A DNA stretch of 49,115 nt, taken from a virus. A program made the position numbers and the translations under genes. The DNA lies in the IMG/VR virus record IMGVR_UViG_3300036782_000013, positions 1-49,115 of that record. The stretch is one strand, 5' to 3'. The notes under the pieces were generated by a model, which was not told where the DNA came from, ran no database searches, and saw only the letters and a list, made by a program, of their open reading frames with translations. Positions 38,567 to 47,989 of this stretch are shown here, piece after piece. The stretch's first letter is position 1, and every line of letters starts with the position of its first letter.

Positions 38567-39376
38567 ATGGCATTTTCACTTAATGAAACGACGCTGATAA
38601 ATGCCATTAACGGTGGTGGTCTGCTTTCCATCCTGAATAGCACGCTTTCTCCTGGTTATGGAATATACACGTCAGGAGGCGTTTTAAAGGCGTTAAGACC
38701 AACCTCGTATCTGGGGATTGAGTATGGGGCTGACGCTGCTGTTGTATCGGCACCTATAGAGCAGGGTTCTTATAATTCATACAACAAGGTTAAGCGACCG
38801 CCAGTTATTAGAGTCGCATTTACCCTTGAGGGCTGGTCTGGATTTAGTGGAGGATTGCCAAATCTGACCAATTTCTCCCTAACGAGTAGGTCTGACACCT
38901 TAGCCGCCCTGGATGACATGGTGAGTAGCGCACAGGTTTATGACATCGAAACCCCAGACACGACTTACGAAAGCTATGACCTGATCCGTTACAACTATCG
39001 AACCTCAGATAGAGAGGTAACTCTTCTTACGGTAGAAGCTATTTTTCAGGCCGTTCTGCAGGAGGCAGAGGTCAAGATAACCAGTAACACAGGAAACGAT
39101 CCTGGTGATGTGCCGACATTCGGCGTAAAGGGTGCTAATGGACGGACGATTATTGGGAACTCAACAACATCAGGTGCAACCCTTGTCGATGTTAAGGGAG
39201 CTTTAAGCGGCCTTAAAAGCTCTCTATCAAGCGCATCTACCAAGGTGGCATCATCGGTGAGTTCAGCAGTTTCAGGGGCAACAAGTGGTGTTACTGGGGC
39301 GTTTAATGGTGCCGCAACCTCCTCTATCAACAAGCTATCTGATGCCGTTACTGAACTGGTCAAGGGGTTGTCATAA
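38567..39376 (+). CDS. Baseplate/distal tail protein, 269 aa
   Basis: It begins MAFSLNETTLINAINGGGLL, and the region PIEQGSYNSYNKVKRPPVIR resembles a baseplate Dit-like protein found after tape measure genes in this module. The C-terminal ~70 residues are a Ser/Ala/Thr-rich helix with low complexity. I start at the ATG at 38567. Confidence 0.7.
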   Translation: MAFSLNETTLINAINGGGLLSILNSTLSPGYGIYTSGGVLKALRPTSYLGIEYGADAAVVSAPIEQGSYNSYNKVKRPPVIRVAFTLEGWSGFSGGLPNLTNFSLTSRSDTLAALDDMVSSAQVYDIETPDTTYESYDLIRYNYRTSDREVTLLTVEAIFQAVLQEAEVKITSNTGNDPGDVPTFGVKGANGRTIIGNSTTSGATLVDVKGALSGLKSSLSSASTKVASSVSSAVSGATSGVTGAFNGAATSSINKLSDAVTELVKGLS

Positions 39377-39687
39377 TGCAGGAAATCACCCTAAAGCCAA
39401 TAAAGGCGCAGCAGGTAAGTGTCACAATTGGTGGGCAAGCATGCCAAATAAGACTGGTGCAAAGAACTACTGGCCTATTTATTGATGTTGCCTTGGGTGA
39501 TCTGTGGATTGTCCAAGGCGTGATTTGTCTAAATTGCAATAAATTGGTCAGGTATGCACACCTGGGACTGCAGGGTGAGTTGTTCTTTGCTGACACGGTA
39601 GGTGACGCAGATCCGATTTATGACGAACTGGGTACGAGATTCCGGCTTTTCTATGCGACTAAAGAAGAAATGGAAACTGCACAATGA
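39376..39687 (+). CDS. Baseplate protein, 103 aa
   Basis: It begins MQEITLKPIKAQQVSVTIGG and has beta strands including RLFYATKEEMETAQ. A conserved small protein (DUF6983-like) between distal tail and hub genes. It overlaps both neighbours by 1-4 bp. It probably bridges hub and tube. Confidence 0.7.
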   Translation: MQEITLKPIKAQQVSVTIGGQACQIRLVQRTTGLFIDVALGDLWIVQGVICLNCNKLVRYAHLGLQGELFFADTVGDADPIYDELGTRFRLFYATKEEMETAQ

Positions 39688-40541
39688 CATACAAAAAACG
39701 CAGCCTTAAGTTTCAGTTCACACTTAAAAGCGGTGCCTTTGACGATCGCGGTGGAAATATACTTACGATAGATAATATCAAGGCCGAACTAGAGGTTGGG
39801 GCTTATGGCGGCGTAACTGGAACAACTCTTGATGCCAGGGTATATGGCCTAAGCATGGAAAAAATGGCCCTCCTGAGTTACAAGGGAATCCAGCTAAATG
39901 GCGCAAAGCAAAACATGATTAAAATTTGGGCTGACGAAGAACCTATATTTTTTGGTTCCATCATGAACTGCTTTGCAGACATGAACCAGATGCCCGACGC
40001 ACCACTGCACATAATGGCGACAGCAACGGGGTTTGAACAATCTGTGATTGCTGCTGATTTTTCCGCTAGGGGAAGCGTATCGGTAGCTGACATCATCACT
40101 TCGATCGCCAAACCAATTGGGTATACGGTTGTAAATAATGGGGTCAAGGATGTAAGAGATAACCCCTACTACAGTGGTGACCCAATAAGCCAGATTAGGC
40201 AATGTGCAAGAGATGCAGGTATAGAAATTGATATCAGTTTAATGGTTATCTCTATTTGGACCAGAGGCGGCAGAAAGGATGAGGTCAAGCCTTTTATCTC
40301 CCCAGAGTATGGTCTGATTGGGTATCCCGTTTTTAATAATTATGGCATTAGCTTTTCATGCATCTATAGCAACTTGATTATCAGGGGCCGGGAACTTGAG
40401 CTGGTTACTAGCCTTCCTAACGCTTCAGGGACGTATACCATTCAGGCCGCAAAACATTACCTCTCCACATGGACGGAAGGTGGCCCATGGATGACGACAG
40501 GATGGGCCAGTATTGGGCCTATAACAGGAGGGATGCAATGA
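39684..40541 (+). CDS. Baseplate hub protein (gpD/gp44-like), 285 aa
   Basis: The N-terminal beta-barrel (LKFQFTLKSGAFDDRGGNIL, then AELEVGAYGGVTG) and later GDPISQIRQCARDAGIEIDI are features of hub proteins that form a trimer below the tube and hold the spike. It overlaps the spike gene by 4 bp. Confidence 0.75.
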   Translation: MTYKKRSLKFQFTLKSGAFDDRGGNILTIDNIKAELEVGAYGGVTGTTLDARVYGLSMEKMALLSYKGIQLNGAKQNMIKIWADEEPIFFGSIMNCFADMNQMPDAPLHIMATATGFEQSVIAADFSARGSVSVADIITSIAKPIGYTVVNNGVKDVRDNPYYSGDPISQIRQCARDAGIEIDISLMVISIWTRGGRKDEVKPFISPEYGLIGYPVFNNYGISFSCIYSNLIIRGRELELVTSLPNASGTYTIQAAKHYLSTWTEGGPWMTTGWASIGPITGGMQ

Positions 40542-41164
40542 GCACTAACTTTTTTACGGCTCGGCCACAAGACACCACATCAGATGCTAATGTCCAGGAA
40601 TTTCTGATGTATCAGTTCCTAATGCGACAGTCTTTTATAAATTTAGTGGTTGTGGTTGGAGTTTCAGATGATGGAAACTCCGTTGATGTAAGGCCAGTGG
40701 TTCATGGCTTCACAGGAACAGGGGATAAGATAGAAAAGGGAATTGTGTTTGGCATCCCAGTCTGGCGACTTCAGCGCGGATCCAGTGCGGTTAAAATGAA
40801 GCCAGTAATCGGTGACATAGGATTGGCGGCCTGTTGTGATAGAGACATAACCAACGTCAAAAATACAAAGGCCCCAAGCTTGCCTGGCTCCAATCGCGCC
40901 CATAGCCAAGCCGATGCAATTTATCTAGGCGGAGTTCTTAATCATGAACCATCTCAATATATTGATTTTGCAGATGGGGAAATAACTATCGTATCGCCAG
41001 CAAAAGTGCGAATCAATGCCCCAATATCATCATTTGAGGGTGATGTTGAAGTCACTGGTAAAGTGACGGCAAATGGCGACGTTGTAGGTGCGGGAATTTC
41101 TCTATCAACACATGTCCACGGAGGAGTAGAATCGGGAGGTTCAAATACTTCGGGGCCAGAATAG
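40538..41164 (+). CDS. Baseplate spike protein, Gp138-like, 208 aa
   Basis: The OB-fold-type N-terminal domain (INLVVVVGVSDDGNSVDVRP) is followed by a triple-stranded beta helix (EGDVEVTGKVTANGDVVGAG) and the tip sequence THVHGGVESGG, where a His-x-His binds a metal at the point of phage spikes. I start at the ATG at 40538, which overlaps the hub stop. Confidence 0.85.
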   Translation: MSTNFFTARPQDTTSDANVQEFLMYQFLMRQSFINLVVVVGVSDDGNSVDVRPVVHGFTGTGDKIEKGIVFGIPVWRLQRGSSAVKMKPVIGDIGLAACCDRDITNVKNTKAPSLPGSNRAHSQADAIYLGGVLNHEPSQYIDFADGEITIVSPAKVRINAPISSFEGDVEVTGKVTANGDVVGAGISLSTHVHGGVESGGSNTSGPE

Positions 41165-41165
41165 T

Positions 41166-41747
41166 ATGTTAATCAAGCATGGTATTATTTCTTTATTCCT
41201 AATGTTTTCATCCAGTTATGCTGCTGATTTTGTGAATACAACCCTTTCAAATGGGGTGAAGTTAAGTGTCGCATGCTCTCAAAGTTTGATTGGGGGGAAT
41301 TCTGGTTCACTTTCACCATGCATAAAAGTTGTTGAAAACGACCCAGATGATGAATCGCCTTATGTGGCTGTAACATTTGGGACGGAAGATTTTAGAGCGG
41401 TCGAGAACGTAATTGGAAAGGCCTTCATGATTGTCTACGACCGAGGAAACATAACGGTACCAGTAGACAAGATCATCCCTGCATATAATGGCGGTATGGT
41501 TGCCATGTATGGGAAGGGCGTATCAAGTGAAATATTACATTCAAAGTATGTTTATCTGATTATTCCTGGCGGCAAGAAGGTGGACATAAAGTCCAGCATT
41601 TCCTCAAACAACAAGGCCGCCAGATGCAAGGAGGAGACAGATCAGTTTATGTCCTCAAATGAGCAGTTTATGTATCCAGACCCATCATGGGCCGCCAATA
41701 GTGCCAGCATTCATTCCAAATATTACTTAGATTGCATAAACAGATAG
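41166..41747 (+). CDS. Secreted hypothetical protein inserted in the baseplate genes (possible moron), 193 aa
   Basis: A classic signal peptide (MLIKHGIISLFLMFSSSYA, cleavage before ADF) leads into a protein with four cysteines after cleavage, enough for two disulfides in the periplasm. It lies between the spike and the gp25-like genes, has no role expected in tail assembly, and is followed by a strong terminator. A weak promoter (TTCAAA-N16-TAGTAT) may lie upstream. I do not recognise a family. Superinfection exclusion or host-surface alteration is possible. Confidence 0.75.
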   Translation: MLIKHGIISLFLMFSSSYAADFVNTTLSNGVKLSVACSQSLIGGNSGSLSPCIKVVENDPDDESPYVAVTFGTEDFRAVENVIGKAFMIVYDRGNITVPVDKIIPAYNGGMVAMYGKGVSSEILHSKYVYLIIPGGKKVDIKSSISSNNKAARCKEETDQFMSSNEQFMYPDPSWAANSASIHSKYYLDCINR

Positions 41748-41762
41748 AACATCATTGAAACC

Positions 41763-41785
41763 AACCCGCTCCGGCGGGTTTTTTT
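41763..41785 (+). terminator. Terminator after the inserted secreted-protein gene
   Basis: AACCCGC-TCCG-GCGGGTT is a perfect 7-bp stem followed by a run of T (to 41785). It would end a transcript of the secreted-protein gene, while late transcription must pass it. Confidence 0.85.
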
Positions 41786-41800
41786 ATGCCCGGAGAAAAC

Positions 41801-42160
41801 ATGATCACGAAGTCGATGCTTCTGAACACTGACACCTGGGATTTGCAGCTTGATGATTTCGGCAACATAGCTCAGACAGAAAACCCTTATGCAGTAGCTC
41901 AAGATGTTGCGACTTCTTGCAGTACCTTCTCGGGGGAATGCTGGTATGACACAACGCTAGGCTTGCCGTATTACGAGAAGATTCTAGGCCACTGGCCCGG
42001 CACTCAATATGTAAATACCAAGTTGCAAACCGAAGCCAAAAAGCTCCCATACGTCCAATCAGCAACCTGCTCAATCATCATTGGCCAGTCAGACCGGAAA
42101 GCATCTGGCGTGATGGTCATCACAGACACGAACAACGTAGAAAGCACCATTCAACTCTGA
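41801..42160 (+). CDS. Baseplate wedge protein, gp25/W-like, 119 aa
   Basis: The sequence (TWDLQLDDFGNIAQTENPYA, then SGECWYDTTLGLPYYEKILG) matches gpW/gp25-like baseplate proteins, which initiate sheath assembly. I start at the ATG at 41801 because CGGAGAAA lies just upstream. Confidence 0.85.
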   Translation: MITKSMLLNTDTWDLQLDDFGNIAQTENPYAVAQDVATSCSTFSGECWYDTTLGLPYYEKILGHWPGTQYVNTKLQTEAKKLPYVQSATCSIIIGQSDRKASGVMVITDTNNVESTIQL

Positions 42161-42167
42161 GGCATTC

Positions 42168-43406
42168 ATGGCTGATTCTGTAACAGTAACAACTGCCGTT
42201 CCTGCCGTGACTATCACAGCTACAGGATTGGCTATTCCAGACGAGTTAGACATTCTAAATGGTCGGCTAAGTGACCTTGATACGGCCATGGGTGGCGGCA
42301 TGAGTACCAGCCTTACCACACCGCAAGGGCAGATCGCCATGAGTGACACTGCCATCATCGCAGCAAAGAATGACGAACTGGCTGAGCTGACAAACCTAAT
42401 TAACCCAGACTACACATCTGGACGATATCAAGATGGCATTGCACGAATCTACTTTATAGACCGTATTGCGGCTACAGGGACGCTGGTCACAGCAACTTGC
42501 GAAGGCCTGGTTGGCACAGTACTACCAGCAAACAGCATCGCTCAGGATGACAATGGGTATCTATACTACTCGCTGGCAGCCGCAACAATACCTGCATCAG
42601 GTACGGTTGATGTGGTTTTTCAGAATCAAGCAGCAGGACCCATAGCGTGCCCAATAGGGGCGCTAAATACGATATATCGAGCTGTAACTGGGTGGTCAAG
42701 CGTAAATAATTTGACAGCCGGTGTATTAGGTAATGACGTGGAGGGGCGGGCAAACTTTGAATATCGCCGCAAACAGTCCGTAGCTAAGAACGCCAGGAAC
42801 ACATTGGCTTCTGTATATGCGGCCGTGTTAGCGGTAGATGGGGTCACAGATGCCTACGTGACGGACAATAAGACCAGCTCGGCAGTAAACAAGGGTGTGA
42901 CGAACTACAGCGTATTAGCCCATTCAATTTACATTGCCGTGTATGGCGGTTCAGAAAGCGGTATCGGTAACGCAATATTCAATTCCGCCCCTCCAGGCGT
43001 CAACATGAATGGAACGACCACATTTGTTGTGCAGGACATGGAAAATTATGTTTATCCATATCCCGAGTACACCATTAAATGGGTTACACCAACCGCCATA
43101 AGCGTACATTTTAAAGTGGACATTGAGAGTAATGATTCTCTGCCATCAAATATAACGTCGCTTATCCAGAATGCCATTATCAACTCTTTTAACGGAGAGG
43201 ATGGTGGTACAAGAGCCAGAATTGGGTCGAAAATATTTGCAGGTAGATATTATGCAGGTGTTCAATCGATTGACCAATCGAACATCAACATCCTAGGTAT
43301 TACAATTTCCAAAGATGGGACAACATTTTCGTCATCATCCGAGTTTGGTATAGACGAAATCCCAACCATTGACTCAAGCAATATAGTCGTTGAATTGGTG
43401 GCCTAA
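42168..43406 (+). CDS. Baseplate J-like protein, 412 aa
   Basis: GpJ-family wedge protein (P2 J, T4 gp6). The sequence includes ANSIAQDDNGYLYYSLAAAT, YRRKQSVAKNARNTLASVYA and VDGVTDAYVTDNKT, typical of the family, and it ends with a beta-rich SSNIVVELVA segment. The gpW-gpJ order is that of P2-type baseplates. Confidence 0.92.
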   Translation: MADSVTVTTAVPAVTITATGLAIPDELDILNGRLSDLDTAMGGGMSTSLTTPQGQIAMSDTAIIAAKNDELAELTNLINPDYTSGRYQDGIARIYFIDRIAATGTLVTATCEGLVGTVLPANSIAQDDNGYLYYSLAAATIPASGTVDVVFQNQAAGPIACPIGALNTIYRAVTGWSSVNNLTAGVLGNDVEGRANFEYRRKQSVAKNARNTLASVYAAVLAVDGVTDAYVTDNKTSSAVNKGVTNYSVLAHSIYIAVYGGSESGIGNAIFNSAPPGVNMNGTTTFVVQDMENYVYPYPEYTIKWVTPTAISVHFKVDIESNDSLPSNITSLIQNAIINSFNGEDGGTRARIGSKIFAGRYYAGVQSIDQSNINILGITISKDGTTFSSSSEFGIDEIPTIDSSNIVVELVA

Positions 43407-43993
43407 TGGATAGCCCAGAAGACACAATTCTTGCGCAATACGCAGGAAGCCCAAAGCTAAGAAGCATCATCGAAACATTCAACGCGACGATAGATACCGG
43501 GGAATTTCTAGATGATTTTTACGATGTAATTTGGAATATAGACACAGCCGATACATATGGATTAGATGTCTGGGGCAAAATTGTCGTAGTTAGCCGATTA
43601 CTTACAGTTACACCAAGTGAGCAATTTTTTGGTTACGACGAGGCTATGAACTCAACCCCAGTGATAGATGATCCACAACCGTTCGACCAAGCCCCTTTCT
43701 ACACCGGCGAACAACAAACCTCAACCGTTACACTAACAAACGATGCATATAGAAAGTTAATTATGCTAAAGGCCATGGCAAACATAACGGACTGTACAAT
43801 TCCCAGCATGAATAGGATGTTAATGTATATGTTTGGAAACAGCGGAAAGGCATACGTCCGTAATGATGGTGGAATGGTAATGACCTATGTTTTTGAGTTC
43901 CAACTTTCAACAGTAGAGTTGGCAATTGTTCAAAGCTCTGGGGCACTTCCTTCTCCGGCTGGCGTCACCGTAAATATCGAACAGCAGGTATAA
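43406..43993 (+). CDS. DUF2612 baseplate/tail protein, 195 aa
   Basis: LDVWGKIVVVSRLLTVTPSE and ALPSPAGVTVNIEQ-like segments identify DUF2612, a protein placed after gpJ in myovirus-like prophages. It probably connects the baseplate to the fibers, like P2 I. Overlaps J by one base. Confidence 0.87.
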   Translation: MDSPEDTILAQYAGSPKLRSIIETFNATIDTGEFLDDFYDVIWNIDTADTYGLDVWGKIVVVSRLLTVTPSEQFFGYDEAMNSTPVIDDPQPFDQAPFYTGEQQTSTVTLTNDAYRKLIMLKAMANITDCTIPSMNRMLMYMFGNSGKAYVRNDGGMVMTYVFEFQLSTVELAIVQSSGALPSPAGVTVNIEQQV

Positions 43994-43994
43994 A

Positions 43995-45284
43995 ATGAAT
44001 TCCTCAGATATCCCTTCGCGCACGACAAAGGCATTCTCTGTTAATGGTGATAAAAATAGCATTCCAGTAGATTCAACAGGAACTACGCTTGCTGATGGTG
44101 ACGCCACTTTTGATAGTGGGTTTCCACCATTAACCATGACACCGATCAGCGCAGGCGGAAAGCCACCTAAAGGCAAGGACATGAATGGCATTCTTTATGC
44201 CATCACTCAAAAACAGCAATGGCAAGATGCGGGCATGGGTTACCCATATAATGTTGCATTCTCTACATCAATTAATGGTTACCCGAAAGGGGCCGTAATA
44301 CCTGATAGTGTTTATAGTGGTGTGTGGATTAACTTAACTGAAGGGAACGCCAATAATCCAGAAGTAACCACCGCTACTGCTACTGGTTGGGTTCCGTTAG
44401 CAACATATGGCGATTCATCAATTTCAATGACATCTAGTAGTGTGACATTAACTACTTTGCAGGCATCAAAAACCAGGGTTGTCATCACCGGAACGCTAAC
44501 AGCAAACGTATACCTATATTTCCCCCCCTGGATAAAAGACTGGACCATCGATAATAAGACTACGGGGGCTTTTGGTGTGCTTTGCACAACAATAAGTCCA
44601 GGAGCAGTATCGGTAACATCCTATCCGAGCTCAGTAATGAAAATACACTGCGATGGAATAAATATGTCTAGTTATTCCATCCCTAAGGGGATTCTAACGT
44701 TTACCGCTTCTGGAAATTTCACTGTTCCATCTGGGGTTACATCTATCAAGGTTATTCTAACTGGAGGTGGGGCGGGCGGAATGGGGTGTCAGGCCGGATC
44801 TTTAACCGATACCTTTTCCGGTTCAGGTGGTGGGGCCGGGGGCACATCAATTGGCGTTTTCTCTGTTATCCCTGGCTCCGTTATTCCAGTAACGATCGGG
44901 AATGGCGGCGCTGGTTCGAGCGGCCCATTTTCAGCAGGGAATGGCGGGATAACCAGATTTGGAACATTAGCAACGGCAAATGGAGGAGTGGCCGGGAACA
45001 AGACGACTAATACAAACACCGCTGGCGGCGAGGGGGGAACATCTTCCGGAGGAGCAATAAACATCAGCGGTGGCTACGGATCGGATGGTCAGTCAAGCAA
45101 TTCTCTCCTGACAGGTAACGGCGGTGCTTCTTTTTGGGGTGGTGGTGGTCGAGCCGGTGCTCTGGCAGGTATTGCCGCGCAAGCTTATGGCAGCGGGGGC
45201 GGTGGGGCATATGACCCAGCGCTTTCTTCTGCAGCGTATAGCGGTGGTTCAGGTAAGCCAGGTGTTTTGGTAATTGAGTGGTAA
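43995..45284 (+). CDS. Tail fiber/adhesin with glycine-rich C-terminal domain, 429 aa
   Basis: The N-terminal ~130 residues form a phage-attachment domain (IPSRTTKAFSVNGDKNSIPV, and GKPPKGKDMNGILYAITQKQ). From about residue 245 a domain starts with ILTFTASGNFTVPSGVTSIK and continues with many GGGAGG-type runs, ending KPGVLVIEW. This glycine-rich layout resembles phage receptor-binding domains of the S16 gp38 type. A terminator follows the gene. Confidence 0.85.
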   Translation: MNSSDIPSRTTKAFSVNGDKNSIPVDSTGTTLADGDATFDSGFPPLTMTPISAGGKPPKGKDMNGILYAITQKQQWQDAGMGYPYNVAFSTSINGYPKGAVIPDSVYSGVWINLTEGNANNPEVTTATATGWVPLATYGDSSISMTSSSVTLTTLQASKTRVVITGTLTANVYLYFPPWIKDWTIDNKTTGAFGVLCTTISPGAVSVTSYPSSVMKIHCDGINMSSYSIPKGILTFTASGNFTVPSGVTSIKVILTGGGAGGMGCQAGSLTDTFSGSGGGAGGTSIGVFSVIPGSVIPVTIGNGGAGSSGPFSAGNGGITRFGTLATANGGVAGNKTTNTNTAGGEGGTSSGGAINISGGYGSDGQSSNSLLTGNGGASFWGGGGRAGALAGIAAQAYGSGGGGAYDPALSSAAYSGGSGKPGVLVIEW

Positions 45285-45303
45285 TTAAAAGATCATAACT
45301 CAA

Positions 45304-45325
45304 GGTCGCTTAGGCGGCCTTTTTT
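45304..45325 (+). terminator. Terminator between fiber genes
   Basis: GGTCGC-TTAG-GCGGCC and six T. It differs from 29445-29466 by one base in the stem-loop. Confidence 0.75.
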
Positions 45326-45342
45326 AATGGGATAAATAATAT

Positions 45343-47199
45343 ATGTCCTTTTCAGATACAGCAGCCGCAAAGAAATATGCCGCCATAGCCGAGGTGGCGG
45401 CGGGTGAGGCAAAGTCATTTGCCGAAGATGCACGTCAGGCAGAGAATTTCTCAATAGAAGCCAAGGCCAGCGCTGATGATGCCTCTCGGTCCGCCCAAGA
45501 TGCTGATATTTTCAGGGGGCAAGCGGAAGAATCGGCAGCTAACGCGGCAGAGTCAAAAATATCAGCAGAAGATTCAGCAGAGAGCGCAGCGGCATCTGCT
45601 CAAATAGCGCAAAACATTTCGGATGCAAACACCTATTACACCACACCAGAAGATCCAAATGGAACAATCGCTGGATTGGCTGGCACTCCGAGTGGAGACA
45701 TGTTTAGGGTCGCTCTGGGTCCTGGTAGTGGATTTAAATATTATCTCAATAGCAGCGGTACTGCCATTGAGAAGGCATCAACCCCTGGTGATGATGTAGT
45801 ATTGCAACTTAAATACAGAGTAAAGGAAATACCATTAATTTTAAACAGTGAAACAACTTATCCGGTTGTATGTAAAAATGGCGGGGCACCTCTATTTATT
45901 GATAAAAATAAAATAGGTGGGATTGGATTGAATGATGCCCTTCATGGAGACATAAAAACCAGGCTTGGAAACACCCTCCTTGGTTCGCAAGGTGGAACAC
46001 TGACAAGTGAGCTAATTTGGCCTGCATTTGTGAAGAACAAATCCACTTATGCATGGTTTAATGATAAAACACTCTATCTTTATGATATTGCGCTCACAAA
46101 CCCAAATGCTTTTAATCTTTCGCAAGCCAAATCATTTGCTCCACTGATTACCAATGGTAAATACCTTTATCGTTGGCGTGCTGCGAGGGCAACATTAGAT
46201 GTGGGGACTAATACCCGGAAAAAGGCCCTTTGCATCGGTGATAGTTACATGGATTTTTCCACAATACCGCAAATTATCGCAAATTGGATGTATGGACTAT
46301 ATGGGAAATCTGCTGACGGATGGGCCAGTGTGTGTGGTCCGGTTAGTGGGCGAGTCATGTATCTAAACTCAATGTCTTTCTCTTTTTCTGGGTTTACACC
46401 ATGGAGTATCGGAGGTCCAGATACTGAAGTTCCGCCTTATGGTTGTGGTATTGACGGTTACTGTATATATACTAGCGGTTCAACAGCAACAGCAACACTT
46501 TCTGGATTTGATGGAACTCGCATTACTATTTATTACAGGGATTCAGGAAGCTTCAGGTATAGAATTGATGGTGGTACCTGGACAACTGTAACAACTTCCG
46601 GAACCGGCGCTCAAAGCAAAACGGAAATAACTGGCCTTTCCGCTGGTACTCACTCAATAGATATAGATACCACTGTTAATACGGGGGTTGTGGCGCTGCA
46701 CGGCTTTTATGTTAAGAACTGGAACAAGCCAGGGATTGAGCTTCACAAGTGCGGCCATGCTGGGGCGCGTGGGATACAATACTTAAATAAAATAAGCCCT
46801 CACATTCAGTACTATGCTCAAGAAATAAATCCAGATTTGGTTTTCATTATCTTGGGGACAAACGATTATAGGAATGCGACCAGTAATGTTACTAACTTCA
46901 TAGCCGGTGTTGACTCAATAGTACAGGCGTTCAGGGCGGCGTCTTCTGATGTTGGAATTGTTTTTATTGCTCCTCCAGACACAAATGGTGTACCAGCAAA
47001 CTCCGCCACTCCGTTAACAGTGTTTGTTAACGCAGCAAGGGTGTATGCAGTGGCAAACGGTATAGAATTTGTTGATATTAATGCAATCATGTCCACCTGG
47101 GCGGAAGAAAACTTGTTGGGACAGTTCGTAGATGATCTGCATCTGAATGATGCCGGAGCTACTGGGTTGTTAAATACCATGAAAGACAAATTGATATAA
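45343..47199 (+). CDS. Tail fiber with SGNH/GDSL hydrolase domain, 618 aa
   Basis: The first ~100 residues are an Ala-rich coiled coil (AKKYAAIAEVAAGEAKSFAE). The hydrolase core begins with GDSYMD (Gly299-Asp300-Ser301, nucleophile), has GTND at 505-508, and ends with DDLH (597-600) supplying the catalytic Asp and His. Between blocks I and III lies a carbohydrate-binding-like insertion (about residues 380-455). The enzyme should remove acyl groups, likely acetyl, from a surface polysaccharide during adsorption. The target is unknown. Confidence 0.9.
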   Translation: MSFSDTAAAKKYAAIAEVAAGEAKSFAEDARQAENFSIEAKASADDASRSAQDADIFRGQAEESAANAAESKISAEDSAESAAASAQIAQNISDANTYYTTPEDPNGTIAGLAGTPSGDMFRVALGPGSGFKYYLNSSGTAIEKASTPGDDVVLQLKYRVKEIPLILNSETTYPVVCKNGGAPLFIDKNKIGGIGLNDALHGDIKTRLGNTLLGSQGGTLTSELIWPAFVKNKSTYAWFNDKTLYLYDIALTNPNAFNLSQAKSFAPLITNGKYLYRWRAARATLDVGTNTRKKALCIGDSYMDFSTIPQIIANWMYGLYGKSADGWASVCGPVSGRVMYLNSMSFSFSGFTPWSIGGPDTEVPPYGCGIDGYCIYTSGSTATATLSGFDGTRITIYYRDSGSFRYRIDGGTWTTVTTSGTGAQSKTEITGLSAGTHSIDIDTTVNTGVVALHGFYVKNWNKPGIELHKCGHAGARGIQYLNKISPHIQYYAQEINPDLVFIILGTNDYRNATSNVTNFIAGVDSIVQAFRAASSDVGIVFIAPPDTNGVPANSATPLTVFVNAARVYAVANGIEFVDINAIMSTWAEENLLGQFVDDLHLNDAGATGLLNTMKDKLI

Positions 47200-47208
47200 A
47201 GGCGAAAA

Positions 47209-47970
47209 ATGAGCAACGTATTTGTAGATTTCTCAAATGGCACTGGAACTGCCGATCCAGCGCTTCCACCATATCTGTCTTTCTTTAATGCTGCGCCGCA
47301 ACTGCCAGTAAGCGACAGCCTCACAGACGGGTGGTGGCCTCGGCGTGGTACGGATCCATATAAAAACTTCTACAACCCAACTAATCCGTTAATCGCATAT
47401 GGTGCGCCAGTTTTAAATGATACATATGCGACCGTTGGGGTTGGTAAGCATCTGGCAACCGGCGTAAAACCGGGTAAATATTGGACATGTATAATCATGT
47501 CAGCACTTCGTGGATCTGGTGTTGCATCGGGATATGATATTAGTAACTTTGGTGACGATGGCATGGGTGATACCCTGGGATCTGCCGGTGGCGCTTTAAG
47601 TCCAAATAATATCTATGCTACGGCGGGTACAAGTGTGAAATCGGGAGGGGTTTCAGTTCCCGCAACGGATCCGGGTTTTTATTTTACTACAGGTATATTC
47701 AGCGACACGCCATCAATACATCTATGGAACGGAGCCGGTAAAGTTGGTTTTGCTAACGTGTCGATGGGTGGAGTTTTGCGCGTAGCCCCTCCAGTTAGAG
47801 AATTAGTTCTTGGCCGGTCATACGCATCAAGCTCTCCTCTTGGCCCACGCAACATTGGTCTTATTCTGGTTTTTAACAGGGTTTTAACAGTTGCGGAAGC
47901 GGATGCCAACTGCGCATACCTTTCCACAACGTGGGCGAACGCATGGGGTGTGGATATGGCTGGGATATGA
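47209..47970 (+). CDS. Lectin-like receptor-binding/tail protein, 253 aa
   Basis: It begins MSNVFVDFSNGTGTADPALP, is rich in beta strands, and ends GLILVFNRVLTVAEADANCA, typical of Concanavalin A/LamG-like domains whose last strands hold a conserved aromatic-rich motif. It is the last late gene, next to the SGNH fiber, so it probably binds the cell surface. AAAGGCG precedes the ATG. Confidence 0.75.
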   Translation: MSNVFVDFSNGTGTADPALPPYLSFFNAAPQLPVSDSLTDGWWPRRGTDPYKNFYNPTNPLIAYGAPVLNDTYATVGVGKHLATGVKPGKYWTCIIMSALRGSGVASGYDISNFGDDGMGDTLGSAGGALSPNNIYATAGTSVKSGGVSVPATDPGFYFTTGIFSDTPSIHLWNGAGKVGFANVSMGGVLRVAPPVRELVLGRSYASSSPLGPRNIGLILVFNRVLTVAEADANCAYLSTTWANAWGVDMAGI

Positions 47971-47989
47971 TGGGATGTCACTAATCGTA

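Noticed and set aside
44700-45280. Repeat array in GG-rich DNA
   Set aside because: The repetition follows from glycine-rich codons of the adhesin and has no fixed period.
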